Assembly (NCBI RefSeq): GCF_902499125.1 | Contig: NZ_CABVPX010000035.1 | Coordinates: forward strand, 28,103-92,102 | Length of the DNA: 64,000 nucleotides | DNA from: Burkholderia arboris | GTDB lineage: Bacteria; Pseudomonadota; Gammaproteobacteria; Burkholderiales; Burkholderiaceae | Reading direction: 5' to 3' | Shown: piece after piece, positions 16,233 through 23,030 of the stretch | Numbering within the stretch: the stretch's first letter is position 1 | Layout of the letters: every line of letters starts with the position of its first letter | Notes under the pieces: model-generated | Database searches by the model: none | The model's input: the letters and a program-made list of their open reading frames with translations, nothing else | What the model was told of the DNA's origin: nothing | Position numbers and translations under genes: made by a program

Positions 16233-16967
16233 ATGAAAATCGCCGCGCTGTCCGATATCCACGGCAACCTCGCCGCGCTCGACGCGGTGCTCGACGACGT
16301 CCGCCGCCGCGGCGCCGACGTGATCGTCAATCTCGGCGACATCGTGTCGGGCGCACTTCATCCGGCCGAAACGGCCGACCGCCTGATCGCGCTCGATCTG
16401 CCGACCGTCAAGGGCAATCACGAACGGCAGTTGCTTACCTACGATCGCGAAGCGATGCGGCTGTCCGATCGCTGGGCGCACGACACGCTGCGCGACGACC
16501 ACCGCACGTGGATCGCCGCACTGCCCGAGCGCCTGGCGCTCGACGGCGACGTGCTGATGGTGCACGGCACGCCGGCCAGCGATCTCGTCTACTTCCTCGA
16601 AACGGTCACGCCCGACGGCTGCCGCGCGGCCACGCCCGATGAAGTCGCGCAGCGCGCGGGCAACGAAACGGCATCGCTGATCCTGTGCGGCCACACGCAC
16701 GTACCGCGCACCGCGAAGCTCGACGACGGCCGGCTGATCGTCAATCCGGGCAGCGTCGGGCTGCAGGCATACGAGGACGACCTGCCGCATCCGCACCGCA
16801 TCGAGACGGGCTCGCCGCATGCGCGCTACGCGATGGTGTCGCGCACGGCGGCCGGCTGGAACGTCGAATTCCATGCGGTCGAATACGACTGGCACACGGC
16901 CGCCGTCACCGCGGCCTCGCGCGGGCGCGACGACTGGACCGTCGCGCTGCGCACCGGCCGCTGCTGA
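16233..16967 (+). CDS. Calcineurin-like metallophosphoesterase (YfcE/MJ0936 type)
   Basis: The 244-residue cytosolic protein has the full dimetal phosphoesterase motif series: DIHGN near the N-terminus, NLGDIV, KGNHE, VLMVHGT and CGHTHVPR. The N- and C-terminal ends match the YfcE/UPF0025-like phosphodiesterases. Mn-type bimetal catalysis on a phosphodiester or phosphomonoester is expected, but the physiological substrate is not defined in the family. ATG at 16233 is chosen because the phosphoesterase core begins at once. It is followed after 57 bp by an alpha/beta hydrolase. Confidence 0.85.
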   Translation: MKIAALSDIHGNLAALDAVLDDVRRRGADVIVNLGDIVSGALHPAETADRLIALDLPTVKGNHERQLLTYDREAMRLSDRWAHDTLRDDHRTWIAALPERLALDGDVLMVHGTPASDLVYFLETVTPDGCRAATPDEVAQRAGNETASLILCGHTHVPRTAKLDDGRLIVNPGSVGLQAYEDDLPHPHRIETGSPHARYAMVSRTAAGWNVEFHAVEYDWHTAAVTAASRGRDDWTVALRTGRC

Positions 16968-17024
16968 CACGCAAGCATCGCCCCGTCATCCCGCTTCACG
17001 TCGATTAAAGGACAACCGGACGCC

Positions 17025-17636
17025 ATGCCCGTTCCGTCGCAACTGCTCTTCCTGCCCGGCGCATCGGGCAGCACTGCCTTCTGGCAACCGCTGGCCAACC
17101 TGCTGACGCATCCGGCCGAGCGACGGATCGTCGCCTATCCGGGTTTCGGCGACACGCCGCATGATCCGGCCGTCGACGATTTCGACAGCCTCGTACGTGA
17201 TGTCCTCGAGCAGATCGACCGGCCCACCGCCGTGCTGGCCCAATCGATGGGCGGCGTGATCGCGATGCGCGCGGCGCTCGACAAGCCCGGGCTCGTCACG
17301 CACCTCGTGCTGACGGTCACGTCCGGCGGGCTCGACATGGCAGGACTCGGTGCGCAGGACTGGCGGGCCGGTTTCGCCGAAGCGAACCCGCAGTTGCCCG
17401 ACTGGTTCCTGACGTTCCGCGCGGACTTTTCGCAAGAAATCGGCCGCATCGCGCAGCCGACGCTGCTGCTGTGGGGCGACGACGATCCGATCAGCCCCGT
17501 CGCGGCCGGCCGGCGCCTGCTCGAGCGGCTGCCCGATGCACGGCTGCAGGTCGTGCCGGGCGGCCGGCACGACCTCGCGGCCGTGCATGCGCAAGCACTC
17601 GCGCCGCTCGTCGACGCGCATCTGCAACGTATGTGA
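17025..17636 (+). CDS. Small alpha/beta-hydrolase
   Basis: The 203-residue protein has the alpha/beta-hydrolase catalytic triad in order. The nucleophile serine sits in AQSMGG (G/A-x-S-x-G elbow), the aspartate in LLWGDDDPISP, and the histidine in GGRHDLA near the C-terminus. The chain is short because the cap domain is reduced to a few tens of residues. The oxyanion-region sequence LFLPGASGS is at the N-terminus. It probably hydrolyses an ester or lactone in the cytoplasm; the substrate is unknown. It is convergent with the histidine kinase gene. Confidence 0.83.
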   Translation: MPVPSQLLFLPGASGSTAFWQPLANLLTHPAERRIVAYPGFGDTPHDPAVDDFDSLVRDVLEQIDRPTAVLAQSMGGVIAMRAALDKPGLVTHLVLTVTSGGLDMAGLGAQDWRAGFAEANPQLPDWFLTFRADFSQEIGRIAQPTLLLWGDDDPISPVAAGRRLLERLPDARLQVVPGGRHDLAAVHAQALAPLVDAHLQRM

Positions 17637-17646
17637 CGCCGCGTGC

Positions 17647-17681
17647 TTCAGGTTCGGCTTGCACGCCGGCATGAACCTGAA
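17647..17681. terminator. Bidirectional hairpin between hydrolase and histidine kinase
   Basis: TTCAGGTTC pairs perfectly with GAACCTGAA (9 bp), with an inner GGC/GCC stem in the loop. It sits in the 80-bp gap between convergent genes and probably terminates both. Confidence 0.6.
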
Positions 17682-17716
17682 ACCGTGAAACCGCGACGCT
17701 CACGCGCCGCGCCGTA

Positions 17717-19039
17717 TCACCCCGCGTTCCTCAGCGTGAGCCGCGCCTCCAGCCCGCCGCCGTCGGGCCGGTTGTTCAACGTGAGCGTGCCGCCCATCGC
17801 GAGCGCGAGTTGCTTCGCGATCGCCAGACCCAGCCCCGTGCCGCCCGTATCGCGGTTGCGCGACGTCTCCACGCGCCGGAACGGCTCGAACACCGCGTCG
17901 AGCTGATCGGCCGGAATGCCGGGCCCGCGGTCGAGCACGGCAATCACCGCGCCGCCGTCCGGCGCGGCCTGCACGTCGATCTCGGCCGCGCCCGCGAACT
18001 TCAGCGCATTGTCGACGAGGTTGCCGACGATGCGGCGCAGCGCCTTTGGCCGCGTCACGAGCGCGAGCGGCGCGCGGCTGTGCAGCGCGACGTCCTGCCC
18101 CGCGTCCGTGTAGTCGCACACGATGCTGTCGAGCAGCGCGTCGAGATCGATGCGGCGTGCGGCTTCCTCGGTGCCGTGCAGCGTCCGCGCGTACGCGACG
18201 CCCTCCTTCACCAGATGCTCCATCTCGATCAGGTCCTGGCGCAGCTTCGCGCCCTGCGTGTCGTCTTCCATCACGTCGACGCGCAACCGCATCCGCGTGA
18301 TCGGCGTCTGCAGGTCGTGCGAGATCGACGCGAGGATCTGCATGCGCTCGGCCATGTACTGCGCGATGCGATCCTGCATTGCGTTGAACGCCCGTGCGGC
18401 ACGCGCGACTTCCGACGGCCCGCCTTCGTTCAGCCGCTCGCCCTTCAGGTCCGGACCGAGCGCGTCGGCAGCCTGCGCGAGCTGCTTGAGCGGCCGCGTC
18501 GCGAGCCGCACCGCGAGCCAGCAGCACGCGGCCAGCACCGCGAGCTGCAGCACGAGCACGACCGGCAGCCAGCCGGACAGCGGCACCGTCGACATCGGAT
18601 GGATGTCGATCGTCAGCGGCGACCCGTCGGTCAGCCGCAGATGCACCTGCAGATGTTCGCGGTCGCCGGGAATCGCATTCGCGGTCAGCGGATAGTCGCC
18701 GCCGATGCCGTCCGAGATCGAGCGCTCGACGCGCGCCGACAGCCGCGCTTCGGGCGGCGTGCCGGTCTCGCCCGGCCCGAGGATGAACGCATAGCTGCGC
18801 CGCGCGAGACGCGGCAGCCACGCGGCGCGCTCGGCCGGCGGCAAGTGGTCGAGCAGCGCGACCGAACTCGCGACCTCGCGCTCGATGTAGCCCATCATCA
18901 GGTTGGTGGTCGCCTGGTCGCGCTCGGTCACGGTGAGCCAGAACGACAGCGTCTGCGCAAGCGCGAGTCCCACGCACAGGATCAGCGCGAGCCGCGCGAA
19001 CAGCGAGCGCGGCCAGTGCCACAGCGTGCGCGCGCTCAT
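17717..19039 (-). CDS. EnvZ-type sensor histidine kinase
   Basis: The 440-residue inner-membrane kinase has TM1 at about residues 13-36 and a periplasmic sensor segment of about 115 residues. TM2 lies at about 155-178, followed by a HAMP linker. The H-box ASISHDLQTPITRMRLR contains phospho-acceptor H241. The N-box GNLVDNALKF, G1-box DRGPGIP and G2-box GGTGLGLAIA follow. SHDLQTPITRMR is typical of the OmpR/EnvZ-RisS-like subgroup. Its ATG overlaps the stop of the response regulator gene (ATGA), so they form one operon. The periplasmic domain is not one I recognise and the signal is unknown. Confidence 0.9.
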   Translation of the reverse strand: MSARTLWHWPRSLFARLALILCVGLALAQTLSFWLTVTERDQATTNLMMGYIEREVASSVALLDHLPPAERAAWLPRLARRSYAFILGPGETGTPPEARLSARVERSISDGIGGDYPLTANAIPGDREHLQVHLRLTDGSPLTIDIHPMSTVPLSGWLPVVLVLQLAVLAACCWLAVRLATRPLKQLAQAADALGPDLKGERLNEGGPSEVARAARAFNAMQDRIAQYMAERMQILASISHDLQTPITRMRLRVDVMEDDTQGAKLRQDLIEMEHLVKEGVAYARTLHGTEEAARRIDLDALLDSIVCDYTDAGQDVALHSRAPLALVTRPKALRRIVGNLVDNALKFAGAAEIDVQAAPDGGAVIAVLDRGPGIPADQLDAVFEPFRRVETSRNRDTGGTGLGLAIAKQLALAMGGTLTLNNRPDGGGLEARLTLRNAG

Positions 19040-19776
19040 GGCGTACCGTCGACGGCGGTCACGGCCGACGAGAACACGTAGCCCTCGTTGCGCAGCGTCT
19101 TGATATAGCGCGGTTCGCGCGCGCCGTCGCGCAGGCGCTGGCGCAGCCGGCTCACGAGCAGGTCGATCGAGCGGTCGAACGGGTCGGACTGCCGCCCCTG
19201 CGTGAGGTTGAGCAGCTGGTCGCGCGTCAGCACGCGCTGCGGGTTGTCGAGAAACACGCGCAGCAGCCGGTATTCGGCGCCGCTCAGCGCGACCAGCGTG
19301 CCTTCGGCGTCGAGCAGGTGACGCCCGGTCGTGTCGAGCCGCCATTCGCCGAACGCGAGCATCTCGGCCGTTTCCGTCACCTGCATGCCGGGCGGCAGCA
19401 TGCGCGCGCGGCGCAGCACCGAGCGGATCCGCGCGAGCAGCTCGCGCACCGCGAACGGCTTGGCCAGGTAGTCGTCGGCGCCCATCTCGAGACCGATGAT
19501 GCGGTCGGTTTCCTCGCCGCGTGCGGTCAGCATCAGCACCGGTACCGTGCGGAACTTGCCGGCGCGCAGGTCGCGGCACAGCGTGAGGCCGTCCTCGCCC
19601 GGCATCATCAGGTCGAGCACGATCAGGTCGGGGGCGCCGTCGTCCAGCACGTTGCGCATCTCGCGGCCGTTCGCGGCCAGCGACACGCGCATGCCGTTCT
19701 TCTCCAGGTAGTCCGCGATCAGTTCGCGGATCGCGCGATCGTCGTCGACGATCAGCACGTGGTCGATCTTGTCCAT
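19036..19776 (-). CDS. OmpR-family response regulator
   Basis: The 246-residue regulator has an N-terminal receiver with acidic pocket D11-D12-D13, phospho-acceptor D55 in VLDLMMPG and K106 in LAKPF. A C-terminal winged helix ends with YIKTLRNEGYVF, the trans-activation domain of OmpR-type factors. It is co-translated with the downstream sensor kinase. Tandem TGTATC hexamers 10 bp apart lie about 70 bp upstream of its ATG, the expected form of an OmpR-type binding site. It may therefore control itself and the divergent thioredoxin-like gene. The ATG at 19776 fits the receiver's normal N-terminus. Confidence 0.92.
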   Translation of the reverse strand: MDKIDHVLIVDDDRAIRELIADYLEKNGMRVSLAANGREMRNVLDDGAPDLIVLDLMMPGEDGLTLCRDLRAGKFRTVPVLMLTARGEETDRIIGLEMGADDYLAKPFAVRELLARIRSVLRRARMLPPGMQVTETAEMLAFGEWRLDTTGRHLLDAEGTLVALSGAEYRLLRVFLDNPQRVLTRDQLLNLTQGRQSDPFDRSIDLLVSRLRQRLRDGAREPRYIKTLRNEGYVFSSAVTAVDGTP

Positions 19777-19844
19777 GAGTCGTTGTCGGTGTCGTAGTTC
19801 GGGCATTCGATGTCCGCTTTTATACCGCACGGCGGGCACGCGTT

Positions 19845-19860
19845 TGTATCCCAATGTATC
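19845..19860. promoter_or_regulatory. Tandem hexamers, OmpR-type binding site
   Basis: TGTATC occurs twice with a 10-bp period (19845-19850 and 19855-19860), so both copies face the same side of the helix. The direct repeat lies between the divergent response regulator and thioredoxin-fold genes. Confidence 0.6.
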
Positions 19861-20000
19861 GCGCGGCCATGACGACACACAACATTGCACACGCGCGGCC
19901 GGCCGGACACATCGCAGATACGTCGGCGCCGCCTAATGGGGCCTGTCGAAACCCGTCCGGCCGCGCCTCCGAGCAGCGGCCCACCGATCAGGAGAACGCC

Positions 20001-20582
20001 ATGCTGCCCCGACTCAAGACTGCCGCCATCGTCATCGCCCTCGCCGCCACGGCCGGGCTCGCCGCCTTCGCCGGCACCCGCGACGACGCGAGCATGCAGG
20101 CGTCGCTGGCCGGCACGCCCGCGCCGGATTTCACCGGCATCGACCGCTGGCACAACAGCGCGCCGCTGACGCTCGGCCAGTTGCGCGGCAAGGTCGTGCT
20201 CGTCGATTTCTGGACGTACTCGTGCATCAACTGCATTCATACGATTCCGTACGTGAACGACTGGTACCGGAAGTATCGCGACCAGGGGCTGGTCGTGGTC
20301 GGCGTGCATACGCCGGAATATCCGTTCGAGCGCGACGCGGGCAACGTCGCCGAGGCGATCAAGCGCTTCGATATCCGGTACCCGGTCGCGCAGGACAACC
20401 GCTACGACACGTGGCGCGCGTACGGGAACCAGTATTGGCCCGCGCTGTACCTGATCGATGCGAACGGCAAGGTCGTCTATACGCGCTACGGCGAAGGCGG
20501 GTACGACAAGACCGAGGCCGCGATTCGCGGTGCGCTCGCGCAGGCGGGCACACCGGCGAAGGACGCGACGCGCACGCAGTGA
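20001..20582 (+). CDS. Exported thioredoxin-fold protein (TlpA/DipZ C-terminal-domain type)
   Basis: The 193-residue protein has an N-terminal membrane anchor or signal (about residues 8-24). A redoxin domain carries the active-site pair C75-x-x-C78 in FWTYSCINCIHTIPY. This wording, together with VVVGVHTPEYPFE and a later WPALYLID cis-proline region, is that of the C-terminal domain of DipZ-type thiol-disulfide proteins. Here it stands alone without the CcdA membrane domain. It probably reduces or isomerises disulfides, or delivers reductant, in the periplasm. It is divergent from a two-component operon and shares the presumed operator. GGAGA lies 5 bp before the ATG. Confidence 0.85.
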   Translation: MLPRLKTAAIVIALAATAGLAAFAGTRDDASMQASLAGTPAPDFTGIDRWHNSAPLTLGQLRGKVVLVDFWTYSCINCIHTIPYVNDWYRKYRDQGLVVVGVHTPEYPFERDAGNVAEAIKRFDIRYPVAQDNRYDTWRAYGNQYWPALYLIDANGKVVYTRYGEGGYDKTEAAIRGALAQAGTPAKDATRTQ

Positions 20583-20594
20583 CCGGGGCGGCAT

Positions 20595-20615
20595 GCGGGC
20601 GCGGCGCGCGCCCGC
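20595..20615. terminator. Hairpin between thioredoxin-fold gene and paiB-like gene
   Basis: A 9-bp perfect stem GCGGGCGCG / CGCGCCCGC with a 3-nt loop lies 12 bp past one stop and 15 bp before the convergent one. It has no T-run and is likely bidirectional. Confidence 0.5.
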
Positions 20616-20630
20616 GCTCGCGTCATGCCC

Positions 20631-21269
20631 TCACTCGCGCTTTGCATCGGCCGCCGCGAGCATCGCTTCGCCGATCGCGAGCTGGCCGTCCGCGACCAAC
20701 GCTTCGCCGGCGCCCCGGATATCGGCCTCGGCCTTGTTCTGCCCGAGCTTGCGCTTGCCGACGAACCGCGTGATCTCGATCTGCAGCCCGACGATCGCCT
20801 GCAGCATCGTGTCGATGTAGTCCTTCGGCGCGTCGCCCATCTTCCACGGCACCGGCTGCGACGCCTCGTGCGTGCGCGTGAGCCGCGCGACCACGCCGCG
20901 CACGAACTTCTCGTCGTCGCGCACCGTGATGCGGCCGTGCGCATGCACGGCCACGTAGTTCCACGTCGGCACCTGCCGGTGCGCGACGTGCTTGCTCGGG
21001 TACCAGTTCGGCGAGATGTACGCGTCGCCGGCGCGGAAGATCACGAGCACCTCGTCGCCGTCCGCGACGTCCTGCCAGACCGGATTCGCGCGGGCGACGT
21101 GCGCATGCAGTTCGCCGAGCCCGCCGTCGTCGGGCAGCAGTTCGAACGGAATGTGGTTCGCGTCGAGCCCGCTCTTGCCGTGCGTAATCAGGCTGCCGAA
21201 CGGATGCTGCACGATCAGCTCGCGCAGCACGTCGGGGTTGGGCTCGTTGAAATCGGCAGGGACGTACAT
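20631..21269 (-). CDS. paiB: PaiB-type FMN-binding protein
   Basis: The 212-residue protein belongs to the PaiB family of split-barrel FMN-binding proteins. The N-terminus MYVPADFNEPN, then FGSLITHGKSGLDANHIPFEL, ISPNWYPSKHVAHRQVPTWNY and the C-terminal IVGLQIEITRFVGKRKLGQNK are all family landmarks. Bacillus PaiB is described as a repressor of sporulation and protease genes, but in proteobacteria a flavin enzyme role is equally possible. It is divergent from a MocR-family regulator, and the shared 128-bp promoter region contains an inverted repeat, so PLP-sensitive control by that regulator is likely. Confidence 0.85.
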   Translation of the reverse strand: MYVPADFNEPNPDVLRELIVQHPFGSLITHGKSGLDANHIPFELLPDDGGLGELHAHVARANPVWQDVADGDEVLVIFRAGDAYISPNWYPSKHVAHRQVPTWNYVAVHAHGRITVRDDEKFVRGVVARLTRTHEASQPVPWKMGDAPKDYIDTMLQAIVGLQIEITRFVGKRKLGQNKAEADIRGAGEALVADGQLAIGEAMLAAADAKRE

Positions 21270-21343
21270 GCTGGCTCCACGGTCGTGCGGGATTGAAATG
21301 GCGCGGGCGCGGGCGCGGGCCCGTCATGCGGCGATTGTGATCC

Positions 21344-21373
21344 CAAACTGGTTTATGCTGTAGAGCCGGTTTG
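21344..21373. promoter_or_regulatory. Inverted repeat operator of the divergent paiB/mocR pair
   Basis: CAAACTGG (21344-21351) and CCGGTTTG (21366-21373) form a 7-of-8 inverted repeat with a centre-to-centre distance of 22 bp, about two helical turns. It lies just upstream of the MocR start, as expected for autoregulation by a dimeric MocR protein. Confidence 0.55.
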
Positions 21374-21397
21374 AAACAATTTCAGCAGACCAGAATC

Positions 21398-22906
21398 ATG
21401 GCAAGAACGGCCCGGATCGTCGAAATCCCGTCGCTCGGCGCGCTCGACCGCGCGGCCGGCGACCTGAGCCGCCAGCTCGCCCAGGCGCTGCGCGACGCCG
21501 TGCGCCGCGGCGACGTCCGGCCGGGCGACACGCTGCCGTCCACCCGGCTGCTGGCGACGTCGCTGCAGGTCGCGCGCGGCACCGTCGTCGATGCGTATGC
21601 GCAGCTCATCGCAGAAGGCTGTCTCGAATCGCGCGGCGGCGCGGGCACGCGGGTCGCGAACGCGCTCGCCGAAACGCCGCCCGGCAACGCGCCCGCCCCC
21701 CCTGCGCGACGTCAGCGCCCGGCGCATGCCGGCCTGCCCGAGCCCGCGGCCACCTTCGCGCGGATCGCCCGCGAATTCAACCCGTTGCCGGCCATGCCGT
21801 TCGCGATCTCGGTGCCGGTCGGCCTCACCGCGCCCGACGACATCTGGCGCCGGCTCGGCAACCGCCTGCGCGCCCGCGGCGCCGGCGCGCCGTCCGGCTA
21901 TGCCGATCCGCAAGGCGCGCTGCCGCTGCGCGAAGCGATCGCCGATTATGTGCGCCGGTCGCGCTCGGTGCGCTGCGATGCCGGCCAGGTCGTCATCACG
22001 AGCGGCACCCAGCAGGGACTGCATCTGGCAAGCCAGGTGCTGCTCGGCCAAAGCGACCGCGCCTGGGTCGAGAATCCGGCCTATCGCGGCATCACCGCGC
22101 TGCTCGAAAGCACCGGGCGGCGCGACGCAATGGTGCGCGTGCCGGTGGACGCGGACGGCCTCGACGTCGATGCCGGCATCCGTCTCGCGCCGGATGCGCG
22201 CGTCGCGTTCGTCACGCCGTCGCACCAGTACCCGCTCGGCATGCCGCTGAGCATGGCGCGGCGCAACGCGCTGCTCGCGTGGGCGCGCGCGCAGCACGCC
22301 TGGGTGGTCGAAGACGATTACGACAGCGAGCTGCGCTACGAAGGCTATCCGTTCCCGTCGCTGCAGGGGCTCGACCCCGATCGCGTGATCTACCTCGGCA
22401 CGTTCAGCAAGATCCTGTTTCCGTCGCTGCGGCTCGGCTACGTGATCGTGCCCGACGAACTCGTGCCCGCGTTGTGCGGCGCGCGCGTGCTGATGGATCG
22501 CCATGCGCCGACCGCCGACCAGCACGTGCTGGCCGCGTTCATCGCCGAAGGTCATCTCGATCGCCACATCCGCCGTGTGCGGGGCGTGTACGCGGAACAG
22601 CGCGCGCTGCTGATCGACACGCTGGGCGCGCGGCTGCCGCGCGAACGCGCGTGGGTGCAGCCGGGCGACCAGGGGATGCACGTCGTGCTGTGGCTCGCGG
22701 AAGGCATCGACGATCTCGACGTGGTCGCACGCGCCGCGCAGGCCGGCGTCGCGGTGCGCGCCGTGTCGCCGATGTTCGCGCCCGGCACGGCCCGCCCGGG
22801 GCTCGTGCTCGGCTTCGGCGGGTTCGGCCGCGCGCAGATGGAAGCCGCCGCACAGCGGCTCGCGGACGTGGTTTCGTCAGCGGAATCGCGCCCCCGCGCG
22901 CGGTAA
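21398..22906 (+). CDS. MocR-family transcriptional regulator (GntR domain + aminotransferase-like domain)
   Basis: The 502-residue protein is a fusion. A GntR winged helix at about 20-85 (LPSTRLLATSLQVARGTVVDAYAQL) is joined by a Pro-rich linker to a fold-type I aminotransferase-like domain. K338 in GTFSKILFPSLRLGY is the PLP-binding lysine, and EDDYDSELRY (about 305-314) holds the PLP aspartate. MocR proteins sense PLP or an amino-compound adduct. The ATG at 21398 is preferred because a possible upstream TTG lies inside the operator. It is transcribed divergently from the paiB-like gene, its probable target besides itself. Confidence 0.9.
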   Translation: MARTARIVEIPSLGALDRAAGDLSRQLAQALRDAVRRGDVRPGDTLPSTRLLATSLQVARGTVVDAYAQLIAEGCLESRGGAGTRVANALAETPPGNAPAPPARRQRPAHAGLPEPAATFARIAREFNPLPAMPFAISVPVGLTAPDDIWRRLGNRLRARGAGAPSGYADPQGALPLREAIADYVRRSRSVRCDAGQVVITSGTQQGLHLASQVLLGQSDRAWVENPAYRGITALLESTGRRDAMVRVPVDADGLDVDAGIRLAPDARVAFVTPSHQYPLGMPLSMARRNALLAWARAQHAWVVEDDYDSELRYEGYPFPSLQGLDPDRVIYLGTFSKILFPSLRLGYVIVPDELVPALCGARVLMDRHAPTADQHVLAAFIAEGHLDRHIRRVRGVYAEQRALLIDTLGARLPRERAWVQPGDQGMHVVLWLAEGIDDLDVVARAAQAGVAVRAVSPMFAPGTARPGLVLGFGGFGRAQMEAAAQRLADVVSSAESRPRAR

Positions 22907-22952
22907 AAGGTTGTCGGCGGGCAACAAACGTAATCGTCTGTAAATCCTGCAA

Positions 22953-22994
22953 GCAAACGGCCGTTTCGGCCGCCGGAGCGCGTGCGCCGTTTGC
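22953..22994. promoter_or_regulatory. 9-bp perfect inverted repeat in front of the PBP gene
   Basis: GCAAACGGC (22953-22961) pairs with GCCGTTTGC (22986-22994) over 24 bp and ends directly before TAGGAT, a -10-like hexamer about 31 bp ahead of the start. It could be an operator, or the terminator of the preceding mocR gene, whose stop is 47 bp upstream. Confidence 0.4.
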
Positions 22995-23030
22995 TAGGAT
23001 CGCGCGTCTTCCATCCACGCTCCAGCCGCC

